From: CAVRCA01 sp963719345
GTDB lineage: Bacteria > Pseudomonadota > Alphaproteobacteria > Acetobacterales > Acetobacteraceae
Direction: 5' to 3'
Assembly (NCBI GenBank): GCA_963719345.1
Contig: CAVRCA010000003.1
Location: 186,001 to 250,000 of the forward strand
DNA: 64,000 nucleotides
Shown: in pieces, positions 1 to 9,993 of the stretch
Layout of the letters: each line of letters begins with the position of its first letter
Position numbering within the stretch: the first letter of the stretch is position 1
Notes under the pieces: generated by a model
What the model was told of the DNA's origin: nothing
What the model saw: only the letters and a program-made list of their open reading frames with translations
The model's database searches: none
Program-made: the position numbers and the translations under genes

Positions 1-133
1 CCGCCGGTCCCTCGGCGTTCTTGAAGCCGGCGCGCCGGGCGAGGAACACTTGGCCGTTCCGGTTGAACAGCACCGCGCCGACATTGGGCCGGTACGGCCG
101 GTCGTCACCGTGAGCAGGCAGCGGATCGGTCAT
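1..133 (-). CDS. rppH: RNA pyrophosphohydrolase RppH (Nudix), N-terminal part
   Basis: Only the first 44 codons lie in the window; the gene continues past its left edge. The visible part carries YRPNVGAVLFNRNGQVF followed by LARRAGF, the usual opening of the RppH/NudH Nudix fold. The Nudix box itself is outside. Family role: removes pyrophosphate from 5'-triphosphate RNA ends, which starts mRNA decay. The ATG overlaps the stop of the upstream YibQ-type gene as ATGA, so the two are probably translationally coupled. The order ctpA, YibQ, rppH is a familiar alphaproteobacterial arrangement. Identity is good from the N-terminus and context, but catalytic residues cannot be checked. Confidence 0.8.
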   Translation of the reverse strand, partial: MTDPLPAHGDDRPYRPNVGAVLFNRNGQVFLARRAGFKNAEGPA

Positions 134-1193
134 TGCGCGGGTTCATCGGGTTGCGGACGGACAGCCAGCGCGCTCACCGGCGCCAGCGCAAGCCCTTTCG
201 CGGCCAACCCGTTCGCCCACGCGGTCAGCCGCCCGATCGTCACCGGCCGGACCGCACCCGCGAGGCCGAGCGCGCTTCCCTTTTCGCGGGCAATCTGCTC
301 CAGGGCGGCCAGCTTGGCCTCGATCTCGCCGCCGACGGCCGGCTCGTCGATCACCAGGTCGACGTCTCGCCCCCAGACGTCGGGCGACGCCTTCTGTCGG
401 GGACGGGGATCGACGTAGAGCAGCCCGCGCGCGGCTATGCCCTGGAGCACCGGGCTCACTGCGACGAGCCCGCGAACCGCTCACCCCGCAACGTCCCGAG
501 CGCCCCGGTCACTCCGACGTAGCCGGTGATCCGGGTCAGCGCCCACTCGAGCTGGTGCCGGTTCTGTTCGACCGACGCCCCGGTCAACAGCGCACGATCT
601 CCCGCGTCGTTGAGCGGGTAGCCCTGCGGCTCCATGGGCAGGCTGATGAGGTATTCGTGGCCGGCGGCGCGGGTGAGATCGAGCAGCCGGTCGGAGCGCG
701 GGGCGTAGGGAGAGAAAGCCAGGGTGATCGCACCCGGCAACGTGCGGACGGCTTCCTCGCTGTCGCCGCCGTTCAGGCCGACCCCGGCGAGCAGGACGCC
801 GATGCGGGGCCGAACGTCACGTCGATCAAAACCGCGCGCGTAGACCTGCGAAGGCATCCGCCCATCTGCCGCGATGCGCGGCAGGAGACCGGGGGGAAAC
901 AGTTGCGAGGGCTCCAGCAGAGCCGGGTCCGGCGCCGCAATGGCCCCCGGCGTCTCGCGGCCCGGCACGCCGGTCGGAGCGGCAGGGGGCGTATGGGACG
1001 GTTCCGCCGCGGCCTTCTGCTCCGGCGCCGGGGTCGGGTGGTCCACCTCGCCGGTCGGTGACGACGGCCGATGCCGGGGCGGCCCGAGCACCTGCACAGT
1101 GACCGCTCCCACCGCGGTGACACTCAGCAATCCGGCCCAGAACACCGCGACCGCCCGCAGCCCTGTCGGGCGTCTATGCCACCCAAGCCGCAT
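130..1193 (-). CDS. Divergent polysaccharide deacetylase (YibQ family), frameshifted
   Basis: About 354 residues if one frame break is repaired. Residues about 12-36 form a membrane anchor, 37-75 a Pro-rich periplasmic linker, and from about 115 (RPRIGVLLAGVGL) comes the YibQ-like NodB-fold domain, with LISLPMEPQGYP and GYVGVTGALG. The first frame stops at 456. The homologous continuation (SPVLQGIAARGLLYVD and on) is in another frame down to 130, so one base is gained or lost near 465-475. Family members are thought to act on the envelope, but their substrate is not established. The gene lies 178 bases downstream of ctpA and overlaps rppH by four bases. The break looks like sequence error because both halves are conserved. 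Confidence 0.8.
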
Positions 1194-1371
1194 GGCGGCC
1201 GGTCTCCCGCGCTCAAATCACCGCCGCGGTCGTCGGACCGGGCCGGCAGCCGTCAAAGCGAGGGTCTTATCAGGCAGCCAGCGCGGCTTGCGAGTCTCAT
1301 GTGTCATGCCCGCGCTCATGCACGGGCGTCCACGGCCACGACGGGGTCGGACGATGTGCGAGCGAGGGGCG

Positions 1372-2765
1372 CTAGCGCAGCGCCGCCCGCTTCTGCCCCG
1401 CCATCGCCTTGGCGAGCACCAGGGCCTGCTGCAGCTGGAAATCGGTTTCCGGCTTGGCGGCGTCGAACGCCGGCCAGTTCTCGGGCGGCTTGCTCGGCAG
1501 TTCCTTGGCGATCGGCGGCAGGTCGTTGCGCGGCGGGGCGGCCTGCTGCGGCGTGCCGCCCTGGTTGGTCAGCACGTGATTGAGATCGGATTCGCGCTCC
1601 GGCCCGAAATGCGGCGTCTCGGTGCGGCTGGCCGCCACTTCCACGTCCGGCGAAATGCCGAGCCCCTGGATGGATCGCCCCGAGGGTGTGTAGTAGCGCG
1701 CCGTGGTCAACCGCATGGCGCCGTTGCCGGGCAGCGGGATCACGGTCTGCACCGAGCCCTTGCCGAAGCTGCGGGTGCCGAGCAGCACGGCCCGCCGGTG
1801 ATCCTGCAATGCCCCGGCGACGATCTCGCTGGCGGAGGCCGACCCACCGTTGATCAGCACGACCAGCGGATGCCGCCGGTCATGTCGCCGTCCTTGGCGT
1901 TCCAGCGCTGGCTGTCTTCGGCGTGGCGGGCCCGCGTCGAGACGATCTCGCCCTGGTCGATGAAATCGTCGGAGACCGACACCGCTTGGTCGAGCAGCCC
2001 GCCGGGATTGTTGCGCAGGTCGAGCACGATGGCGCGCAGCTTGTCCCCCGACTGCTGCTTCAGCGTCTGATACGCCTTCTTCAGCCCGGCGTCGGTCTGT
2101 TCGTTGAAGCTGGTCAGGCGGATATAGCCGATGTCGTCCGGCTCGAGGTGCTGGCGGACCACCTGGATGTGGATGATCTCGCGGTTCATCGCGAGATCGA
2201 GCGGCTTCTCGGCCCCCTCGCGGCGGATCGTGAGGGTGATGCGGCTGCTCGGCGAGCCGCGCATCTTCTCCACCGCCTCGTTGAGCGTCAGGCCCTGGAC
2301 CGTCCGGCCGTCGATCGCCACGATGAGGTCGCCCGCCTTGACGCCGGCCCGTGCAGCCGGCGTGTCGTCGATCGGGCTGATCACCTTGATGAAGCCGTTG
2401 TCCTGCGTCACCTCGATGCCGAGGCCACCGAACTCGCCGTGCGTCTGCACTTGCATGTCGCGGAAGGACTTGGCGTTCATGTAGTTGCTGTGCGGGTCGA
2501 GCCCGGTCAGCATGCCGTTGATCGCGTTCTCCACCAAATCGCGGTCATTGGTCGGCTCGACGTATTCCGCCCGCACGCGCTCGAACACGTCGCCGAACAG
2601 GGTCAGCAGCCGGTAGGTATCGGTGTGGGAACTGTCCTCGGCGCGGGCGCGCTCGATGCCAAGATGCCGGCCGATCACGCCGGAAGCCGGCCCGAACGCC
2701 ACGCCGGCCGCAAAGGCCCCCCCGAGCAGCAGACCGGTCCTGAAACGGAAGGGACGAAAGTCCAT
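1372..2765 (-). CDS. ctpA: S41 family carboxyl-terminal processing protease CtpA, frameshifted
   Basis: About 464 residues after repair. An N-terminal signal anchor (residues about 10-30) is followed by the S41 N-terminal helical part, a PDZ domain (about 105-190, FGGLGIEVTQ to LTIRR) and the protease core. The catalytic serine is in NGGSASASEI and the lysine in SFGKGSVQT. The first frame ends at 1854 in a false tail. Adding one C to the C run near 1870 joins GDMTGG directly to VLINGG. I chose the ATG at 2765 because GAGG lies about nine bases upstream. Role in the family: periplasmic cleavage of proteins at their C-termini, often of envelope enzymes. It sits between envC and the YibQ gene, as in many alphaproteobacteria. 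Confidence 0.9.
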
Positions 2766-2900
2766 ACAATGCATCCTCTGCGGAGCGCGCCACGAGCGGG
2801 ACCGCGACGCGGGCCGCCATCTTTCGGGCGCGCCGGGCATCTCGTCCAGCCCTGAATTGGTATCCCACCGAGAGTTAACCAGCCGGAAAGTGCGGGTTCG

Positions 2901-4150
2901 TCAGCTCCGGGCGCGCAACCACGGCGCAGGATCGACCGCACGGCCCTGGCGGCGCAGCTCCACGTAGAGCACCGGGCGGCTGGCCGGCATGACGCCGACC
3001 GGCTCGCCCGCCTGGAGACCGGCCCCGGCTTGCACGTCCAGCCGGTCGAGGCCGGCCAGCACGACGTGATACGGGCCGCCGCAGTCGATGATGAGCAGCA
3101 GGCCGAAGCTGCGGAACGGCGCGGCAAAGACCGCCCGCCCGGCACAGGGGGCCACCACCCGCGCACCCGGCGAGGCGCGATACGACATCCCGCTGGCCGG
3201 CCCCGCGTCGGTCGCCTCGCCCCAGCCCCGCAAGATGGTACCCGTCACCGGGGCGGTGAGCAGGCGGGGTCCCTCCCGGCCCGCGCCCCCCTCGACCGGC
3301 GCGGCGAGGGCGGCCTGCCGCCGCCGGGCGTCGAGCGCCTCGGCGGGGCGGTGCTGACGCTCGGCGCGCTCGGCCTCCGCCCTCGCCTGGGTCTTCGCCG
3401 CCTGGTTCTGCGCCTCGATCGCGGCGATCAATCCCCGCAAGGTCTCCGCCCGGGCGGCTGCCGCGGCGGCTTGGCGGGCGAACTCGGCGGCATCGTCGCT
3501 GGCGGCGCGCTCGCGTTCGCGTGCCGCCTCGATCTGACGGTCGAGAGCAACGGCCTGACTGCTCTGGGCGGCTTCGGCGGCGGCGAGCTTGGGTGCCTCT
3601 GCCTGGACGGCGTGCGCGGCCGCGTCGAGGTCCGCCCGCTCCGCCCGCAACGCAGTCAGCCTGCTGCTCCAACGTGCGGCCGACTTCCTGCAGGACCAGC
3701 ACGCCCCGCAGCGCCGCGTCCGGGTCCGTGCCCACCGCGAGCAGCGTCTCGGCCGGATACAGCGACAGCCGCTCGATCACCGGAAGCAGGGGGACGAACT
3801 CCGCCGCGCGGGCTTGCAGCCGCCGTTCCGCTTCCTGCCGGTTCCGGGTCAGGGCCGCCATGCGCACGGTGGCATCGAGGGTCGCCAGCTCGGCTTGGCG
3901 CAGCTGCGCCGCCGCGGCGACCCGCTGCCCGGCCAATCGCCTTGCCTCGGCGGCCGCGGCCTCGGCGCGTGCGGCGGCCTGCCGCTGCGCCGCAAGGCCC
4001 GCGGCCCGGGCCTCATCGGCGGTCGCCGCCTGCCGCCGGGCGGTCTCGGCATCAAGCTCGCGACCGATGCACCTGGCGCGCCCCGGCGGCGCCGCCGGCC
4101 AGGAGCACGGCAAGGACGACGGCGAGGCTATTCCGCCGCGCGTGCGGCAT
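2901..4150 (-). CDS. envC: EnvC-like murein hydrolase activator (degenerate M23), frameshifted
   Basis: About 415 residues. It opens with a signal peptide (MPHARRNSLAVVLAVLLAGG), then a long Ala/Arg/Glu-rich coiled coil, then a LytM/M23 domain over the last 120 residues. Metal ligands of active M23 peptidases appear to be missing: the first motif reads SGMSYRASPG, without the expected His and Asp, and the HxH motif reads LYVEL. That fits an EnvC-type activator of amidases, not a peptidase. Two frame breaks are needed, near 4064 (between the signal peptide and RELDAETARRQ) and near 3661 (LEQQ to LTALRAERA). The signal peptide is in the same frame as gpmI upstream, with no stop between them. 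Confidence 0.8.
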
Positions 4151-5687
4151 GCTCTCGCCGATGAGCGAGGCGCCCGTCATCTCGGCCGGCTGAGGCAGCC
4201 CCATGAGGGCGAGCAGGGTCGGCGCGATATCCGCCAATCGTCCGTCGTGCAGCGCCGTCGCCCGTTCGCCGACCAGCAGGACCGGGACCGGATTGGTGGT
4301 GTGCGCGGTGTGCGGGCCGCCGGTCTCGGGATCGCGCATCAGCTCGGCATTGCCGTGATCGGCCGTCACCAGCAGCGTCCCGCCTTGCCGGCGCACCGCC
4401 TCCTCGATCCGGCCAAGCCCGCCATCCACTGCCTGCACCGCGCGGATGGCGGCCGGCAGGCTGCCGGTATGGCCGACCATGTCGGCGTTGGCGAAGTTCA
4501 GCACGATGAGGTCGTACTTGCCGGAATCGATCGCCTCGACTGCCCGCCGTGTGACTTCGGGCGCCGACATCTCCGGCTGCAGGTCGTAGGTGGCGACCTT
4601 CGGCGAGGGCACCATGATCCGTTCCTCGCCGGGAAGCTGGGCCTCCTCGCCGCCACTGAGGAAATAGGTGACGTGCGGGTATTTTTCCGTTTCGGCGATG
4701 CGCAGCTGGGTCCGCCCTGCGCCCGCCGCGACCGCGCCGAGCAGGTTCTGCATCGTCGCCGAGGGAAACAGGGCACCGAGATGGCGATCCAGTTCCTTGC
4801 TGTATTGCGTCAGGCCGGCGGCCGCGGCGAAGCGGATCGGGCGCGGCCGGGCGAAGCCGTCGAACTCGGGTTCAAGCAGGGCGGACAGGATCTCGCGGAC
4901 TCGGTCGGCACGGAAATTGAAGCAAAGAATGCCGTCACCGTCCTGCATGCCGCGGTAGCCGTTGATGGCTGCCGGGACGATGAACTCGTCGGTTACGCCC
5001 TTGCTATACGCGTCGTCGATCGCCGATGCCGGGTCGGCGAAGTGCGCCCCATCGGAAATCGGTCATCGCGAAATAGGCCTTGCTCACCCGGTCCCACCGG
5101 TTGTCGCGGTCCATCGCGTAGTAGCGCCCGCAAACACTGGCGATGCGGACGGTCTGCGGCAGGGCGGCGCGGAAGCGGCGCAAATCCTCCCCGGCCGAGC
5201 GCGGTGGCGTATCGCGCCCGTCGGTGAACACGTGGACGAACGTGTTGATCCCCGCCGCGACGAGCAGCAGCGCCAGCGCGACCGCCTGGTCCTGGTGCGC
5301 GTGAACGCCTCCGGGCGAGAGCAGGCCCATCGGATGGCAACTGCCGCCGGACTGCTTGAGCTTGTCGATGAAGGCGGTGAGCGCCGGTGCCTGGCGGATG
5401 CTCCCGTCCTCGATCGCCCGGTTAATTCGCGGCAGGTCCTGCATCACGACCCGGCCGGCGCCGATATTCAGGTGGCCGACCTCCGAGTTGCCCATCTGCC
5501 CCGGGGGCAGCCCGACGTCCAGACCCGAGGTGTGCAGGAAGGCGTGCGGGCAGGTCTCCCAGAGGCGGTTGAACACCGGCGTATTGGCTTGGCGGATCGC
5601 ATTGTCCGCTCCATCCTCGCGCCAGCCCCAGCCGTCGAGAATGGCCAGCATGACCGGCCGCACCGCCTGCTTCTCCGCCATGAGCAT
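4151..5687 (-). CDS. gpmI: 2,3-bisphosphoglycerate-independent phosphoglycerate mutase, frameshifted
   Basis: About 512 residues, the normal length for the family. It interconverts 3- and 2-phosphoglycerate in glycolysis and gluconeogenesis. Visible signatures are LAILDGWGWRE (metal-binding Asp), QMGNSEVGHLNIGAGR (catalytic Ser), HVFTDGRDT and LVTADHGNAE (metal ligands). The first frame breaks at 5063: one extra T in a TTT run; removing it restores a continuous frame through FNFRADRVREIL. At the far end no stop occurs before the envC ATG at 4150. The frame runs on to 4052 through the envC signal peptide. A one-base shift just before 4150 would give a stop at TAG 4130-4128. Start ATG 5687 has GAGG upstream; ATG 5681 and GTG 5699 are alternatives. 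Confidence 0.88.
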
Positions 5688-5783
5688 AGTCCCCGTCACC
5701 TCAGGGGATGCCTAGCCTCCGGACGCGCCTGAAACAACACGGTAATGAAAACTGCCCAATGAAAACTGCCCGGCGAAACCGCC

Positions 5784-7190
5784 TCAGCGGCCGAGCGCCT
5801 GTACGATCTCCTCCGTCATCTTTTTGGCGTCGCCGAACAGCATCATCGTGTTGTCGCGGAAAAACAGCTCGTTCTCGACGCCGGCATAGCCCGACGCCAT
5901 CGATCGCTTGACGAACAACACCGTGCCGGCCTTCTCCACCTCGAGGATGGGCATGCCGTAGATCGCCGAGGCGCGGTCGGTCTTGGCCGCCGGGTTGGTC
6001 ACGTCATTGGCGCCGATCACGTAGGCGACATCGGCGGTGCTGAACTCGTTGTTGATCTCTTCGAGTTCGAACACCTCGTCATAGGGCACGCTGGCTTCGG
6101 CCAGCAGCACGTTCATGTGCCCGGGCATCCGGCCGGCGACGGGGTGGATGGCATATTTCACCTCCACCCCCTGCTCCTTCAGCGTGTCCGCCATCTCGCG
6201 CAGGGCATGCTGCGCCTGCGCCACGGCCATGCCGTAGCCCGGCACGATGATGACCTTGGAGGCGTTCTTGAGGATGAACGCGGCATCGTCGGCGTTGCCG
6301 GTCTTGACCGTGCGGTCGGTGTTGGCGCCGCCCGCCGCCGCTCCACCGCTTTCGGTGCCGAAGCCGCCCAGCAGCACGTTGATGATGCTGCGGTTCATCC
6401 CCTTGCACATGACGTAGGAGAGGATGGCGCCCGACGCGCCGACCAAAGAGCCGGTAATGATCAGGGCAAGATTCTGGATGGTGAAGCCGATGCCGGCGGC
6501 GGCCCAGCCCGAGTAGCTGTTCAGCATCGACACCACGACCGGCATGTCGGCGCCGCCGATCGGGATGATGAGCAGGAACCCGAGCCCGATCGACAGCAGC
6601 GCGATCAGCCAGAACAGCGCCTGATGGCCGCCGGTCCAGACGAAGGCGATGACCAGGAGGAGGACGAGGATGCCGAGGCCGAGATTGAGCGGGTGCTGGA
6701 AAGGGAACGTGATCGGCGCCCCCTTCATCAACGCCTGCAGCTTGGCGAAGGCGATGAGCGAGCCCGAGAAGGTGATGGCGCCGATCGCCAGTCCGATCGA
6801 CATCTCGATCAGGCTCTGGGTGTGGATGGCGCCGGGGATGCCGATGCCGAACGCCTCCGGCGCGTTCAGCGCGCCCGCCGCGACGAACACTGCCGAGAGG
6901 CCGACCAGCGAGTGGAACGCGGCCACGAGCTGCGGCAGCGCCGTCATCTTGATGCGCCGTGCGACCACGGTGCCGATCGCACCGCCCACGATGATCCCGA
7001 GGATGATGAGGGCGTAGCCGCCCCCTGACATGCCGTGGTGCAGCAGCGTCGCGACCACCGCGATCGCCATGCCCGCCATGCCGAACCGGTTGCCCTGCCG
7101 CGAAGTAACCGGACTGGACAAGCCGCGCAGCGCCAGGATGAACAGGACGGCGGCAATCAGGTAGGCGAGAGCGGTCAGGTTGGGCGACAT
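5784..7190 (-). CDS. pntB: NAD(P) transhydrogenase subunit beta
   Basis: About 468 residues. The N-terminal half holds a series of membrane helices (domain II part) and the C-terminal 180 residues form the NADP-binding domain III, with VPGYGMAVAQAQHALREM, HPVAGRMPGHMNVLLAEA and VIGANDVTNPAA. With PntAA and PntAB it makes the proton-translocating transhydrogenase of the inner membrane, which reduces NADP with NADH at the expense of the proton gradient. The ATG at 7190 is preceded by GGGAGA inside the end of pntAB, four bases after its stop, so this is the last gene of a three-gene operon. It is intact. Confidence 0.95.
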   Translation of the reverse strand: MSPNLTALAYLIAAVLFILALRGLSSPVTSRQGNRFGMAGMAIAVVATLLHHGMSGGGYALIILGIIVGGAIGTVVARRIKMTALPQLVAAFHSLVGLSAVFVAAGALNAPEAFGIGIPGAIHTQSLIEMSIGLAIGAITFSGSLIAFAKLQALMKGAPITFPFQHPLNLGLGILVLLLVIAFVWTGGHQALFWLIALLSIGLGFLLIIPIGGADMPVVVSMLNSYSGWAAAGIGFTIQNLALIITGSLVGASGAILSYVMCKGMNRSIINVLLGGFGTESGGAAAGGANTDRTVKTGNADDAAFILKNASKVIIVPGYGMAVAQAQHALREMADTLKEQGVEVKYAIHPVAGRMPGHMNVLLAEASVPYDEVFELEEINNEFSTADVAYVIGANDVTNPAAKTDRASAIYGMPILEVEKAGTVLFVKRSMASGYAGVENELFFRDNTMMLFGDAKKMTEEIVQALGR

Positions 7191-7194
7191 GGCC

Positions 7195-7596
7195 CTATCT
7201 CCCACGCGCCTTGAACATCGACAGCATGCGTTGCGTCACCAAGAAGCCGCCGAAGATGTTGACGCTGGCGAGGGTGACGGCGATGAAGCCGAACGCCATC
7301 GCCCAGCCGCTGTAGGCAAGGCCGGTTGCCAGCATGGCGCCGACCACGATCACCGAGCTGATCGCGTTGGTCACCGCCATAAGCGGGCTGTGCAGCGCCG
7401 GCGTGACGTTCCAGACCACGTAGTAGCCGACGAAGCAGGCCATGAGGAAAACGGCGAGCAGGAAGACGAACGGCTCCGCCGCATCGAGCGTCACCGGCAG
7501 ACCGGTGGTCGCGCCCAGCATCCGCGCGTGCTCGGCGAGTTCGTTGGCCCGTTGCGCCAGCCGGCTCGCCTCGTCGGCCAGGTAAGTCGAGTCCAT
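7195..7596 (-). CDS. pntAB: NAD(P) transhydrogenase subunit alpha part 2
   Basis: 133 residues, with three or four membrane helices in the last 90 residues (FVFLLAVFLMACFVGYYVVW, ISSVIVVGAMLATG, FGFIAVTLASVNIFGGFL). This is the membrane part of the alpha subunit, encoded separately from the NAD-binding part as in Rhodospirillum rubrum-type enzymes. The motif GFLVTQRMLSMFK near the end is typical. The gene is flanked by pntAA 28 bases upstream and pntB immediately downstream, so its assignment is secure. Confidence 0.95.
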   Translation of the reverse strand: MDSTYLADEASRLAQRANELAEHARMLGATTGLPVTLDAAEPFVFLLAVFLMACFVGYYVVWNVTPALHSPLMAVTNAISSVIVVGAMLATGLAYSGWAMAFGFIAVTLASVNIFGGFLVTQRMLSMFKARGR

Positions 7597-7623
7597 CGGA
7601 ATCTCCGGTAAGCGGACGGCGCG

Positions 7624-8763
7624 TCAGGCCGCCTGCGAGGGCAGGAATTGGGGATGCACCGGGGCGCCGCCGCGGGTCAGCAGCACGCCTTTGACGATGT
7701 CGTCGCTGTCGGGGAGTTTCGGCGCCTGCGCGTCTTTGTCCCAGAACGTGGTGAGAAACGTCAGCAGGTTGCGGGCGTAGAGCGCGCTGGAGGCGACCGG
7801 GATCCGCGCCGGCCAGTTGCGGTAGCCGAGCACGGTGACGCCGTTCGGGGTGACGGTCCGTTCGCCGGGCACCGTCGCCTCGCAATTGCCGCCGGCATCG
7901 GAAGCGAGGTCGACGATCACGCTGCCCGACCGCATGCTGTCCACCATCGCCTGGTTGACGATGACCGGCGCCCGGCGGCCCATCACCAGCGCCGTGCAGA
8001 TGATGATGTCGTTCTTCGCCACCGTGGTGGCCATCAGCTCCGCCTGCTTGCGACGGAACGCCTCGCTCATCTCGCGGGCATAGGCGCCGGTCTGCCCCGC
8101 CGTCTCCTCATCCTCGACGCCGACGAAGCTCGCCCCGAGCGACCTAATTTCTTCCTTTGCCGCCGGCCGCACGTCGGTGGCCGAGACGATCGCCCCGAGG
8201 CGACGGGAGGTCGCGATCGCCTGCAGCCCGGCGACGCCGGCGCCGATGATGAATACGCGGGCCGGCGGCACCGTACCGGCGGCGGTCATCATCATCGGAA
8301 AGCCGCGCTGGAACGCACCGGCCGACTCGATTACCGCGCGGTAGCCGGCGAGATTGGCCTGGCTCGACAACACATCCATCGACTGCGCGCGGGTGATGCG
8401 GGGCAGCAGCTCCATCGCGACCGTGTCGATCCCGGCCTGCGCCAGCGATCCGACCACCTCCGCATTGCCGAGCGCGCCGGATATGCACAGCAACAGGGCG
8501 CCGCGCGGGATGAGCGCGCGCTGCTCGGGCTCGGGCAGCTGGACCGCGAGCACGATCCCGGCACCGGCAAGCAATGCGGTCGGGTCCGGCGCGATCTCCG
8601 CCCCGGCGGCGGCGAACTCGGCGTCGGATATGGAGGCCGCAACGCCGGCCCCTGCCTCCACCGCCACCGTGAGGCCAAGTGCGATCAGCTTCTTCACCGT
8701 ATCCGGGGTAGCCGCGACGCGCGCCTCGTCGGCGCTCCGCTCCTTCAACACCGCCAGGCGCAT
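7624..8763 (-). CDS. pntAA: NAD(P) transhydrogenase subunit alpha part 1
   Basis: About 379 residues, soluble NAD(H)-binding domain I of the transhydrogenase, related to alanine dehydrogenase. It starts MRLAVLKERSADEARVAATP, typical of the AlaDH/PNT N-terminal domain. The dinucleotide fold contains VFIIGAGVAGLQAIATSRRLGA and then ATDVRPAAKEEIRSLGA. GYRNWPARIPVASSALYARN occurs late in the domain as expected. The ATG at 8763 was chosen over upstream in-frame starts because AAGGGGGA lies about nine bases before it. It is the first gene of pntAA-pntAB-pntB and is divergent from the ABC importer at 9019. Confidence 0.95.
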   Translation of the reverse strand: MRLAVLKERSADEARVAATPDTVKKLIALGLTVAVEAGAGVAASISDAEFAAAGAEIAPDPTALLAGAGIVLAVQLPEPEQRALIPRGALLLCISGALGNAEVVGSLAQAGIDTVAMELLPRITRAQSMDVLSSQANLAGYRAVIESAGAFQRGFPMMMTAAGTVPPARVFIIGAGVAGLQAIATSRRLGAIVSATDVRPAAKEEIRSLGASFVGVEDEETAGQTGAYAREMSEAFRRKQAELMATTVAKNDIIICTALVMGRRAPVIVNQAMVDSMRSGSVIVDLASDAGGNCEATVPGERTVTPNGVTVLGYRNWPARIPVASSALYARNLLTFLTTFWDKDAQAPKLPDSDDIVKGVLLTRGGAPVHPQFLPSQAA

Positions 8764-8856
8764 TCGCTCGTGTCCCCCTTCCGCCGCCGGCAGCTGGCCC
8801 AAGCAAACGTCGCCGCGCCAGCCCGTTACGCCATCGGCGCCGCACCCTGCCTACGG

Positions 8857-8879
8857 CTCCCGCTCTTCGCAAGAGGGAG
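8857..8879. repeat. REP-like hairpin between pntAA and the ABC importer
   Basis: The intergenic stretch 8764-9018 holds an inverted repeat: arms CTCCCGCTCTT and AAGAGGGAG around CGC, with one unpaired G. No T-run follows on either strand, so a terminator is unlikely. It resembles the inner part of the common bacterial intergenic palindrome also seen near 36.5 kb. Promoters for the divergent pnt and ABC operons should lie in this stretch, but I could not recognise clear boxes. Confidence 0.4.
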
Positions 8880-9018
8880 GTTGCCGCCCCGGAGCGCAAA
8901 ACAACGTGCTCAATTAGTGTATCTCGGCAAAACAAACCGGACGTAGTCGGGACTTGCATAAAAGCCGGGGTTCTTTAGTGATTTGCCGATTGACCTGCCC
9001 GCCGCGAGGACTTGATCG

Positions 9019-9993
9019 ATGCTGTCTCAGCTCTGCCGCGTCCTGCTCCGCATCGCCTTCGCCGGATTGCTGGCGGGCGGCATGACGGAAGCGATGGCGC
9101 AAGACCGGCTTGGCCTCGATTATGCGTACTACAACCCGGTCAGCCTGGTGCTGCGCGACAAGCATTGGCTTGAGGACGAGCTCGGCCCTGGCGTCAAGGT
9201 GCAATGGGTGCTGAGCGCCGGCAGCAACAAGGCGCTCGAGTTCCTGCGCGGCCGCTCGATCGATTTCGGCTCCACGGCGGGATCGGCGGCCCTGCTCGGG
9301 CGCGCCAACGGGACGCCGATCAAGGCTATCTACGTCTACTCGCAGCCGGAATGGACCGCGCTGGTCACCCGTGACCAAAGCCCGATCCGCACGGTGGCCG
9401 ACCTCAAGGGCAAGCGGGTCGCGGCGACACCGGGCACCGACCCGGGGATTTTTCTGCTCCGCGCGCTCGACACGGCGGGGCTGACCCGGCAAGACATCAC
9501 CCTCGTGCCGCTGCAACATCAGGACGGGCGACTGGCGCTCGACCGGGGCGACGTCGACGCGTGGTCCGGGCTCGATCCGTTCATGGCGCAGGCGGAGACG
9601 CAGAGCCACGACCGCATCTTCTTTCGCGACCGCGCACTGGTAACGCCGGGCACCCTGCTGGTGCGCGAGGAGTTCGCCGCGGCGCATCCGGACCTCGTCG
9701 GCAAGGTGCTCGCGGCTTACGAGCGCGCCCGGCTCTGGTCGCGCGAGCACCCGGACGAGCTGGCCGCCATCCTGGCGCGCGACGCCAAGCTGGCGCCCGA
9801 CGTCGCGGCGCTGCAACTGACGCGAACGGACCTCTCGACTGGGGTGCTCGGCGCGCCGCAGCGCGACAGCATCCTCGCGGCAGCCAAAGTGTTGCGGTCG
9901 AGCGGCAGCGTGGCCGCCGATACCGACCTCGACCGCGCCGCCGCGGAGCTGATCGACACCAGCTTCACGGACCACCTCGCCGCGAGCCGCTGA
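9019..9993 (+). CDS. ABC transporter substrate-binding protein, sulfonate/nitrate type
   Basis: 324 residues with a signal peptide (cleavage probably after MTEAMAQ, residue about 28) and a type 2 periplasmic binding fold. YAYYNPVSLVLRDKHWLE, FLRGRSIDFGSTAG, VADLKGKRVAATPGTDPG and ALDRGDVDAWSGLDPFMA are characteristic of the SsuA/TauA/NrtA group. Ligand specificity cannot be read from sequence; an aliphatic sulfonate is the default guess. Its stop overlaps the permease start (TGATG), and the ATPase and a BT1-type transporter follow, so all four are probably co-transcribed. Intact. Confidence 0.85.
   Translation: MLSQLCRVLLRIAFAGLLAGGMTEAMAQDRLGLDYAYYNPVSLVLRDKHWLEDELGPGVKVQWVLSAGSNKALEFLRGRSIDFGSTAGSAALLGRANGTPIKAIYVYSQPEWTALVTRDQSPIRTVADLKGKRVAATPGTDPGIFLLRALDTAGLTRQDITLVPLQHQDGRLALDRGDVDAWSGLDPFMAQAETQSHDRIFFRDRALVTPGTLLVREEFAAAHPDLVGKVLAAYERARLWSREHPDELAAILARDAKLAPDVAALQLTRTDLSTGVLGAPQRDSILAAAKVLRSSGSVAADTDLDRAAAELIDTSFTDHLAASR

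Noticed and set aside
143..484. Arg-rich minus-strand frame inside the YibQ gene
   Set aside because: Low-complexity Arg/Ala/Gly sequence in an alternative frame of a conserved gene; a typical shadow in GC-rich DNA.
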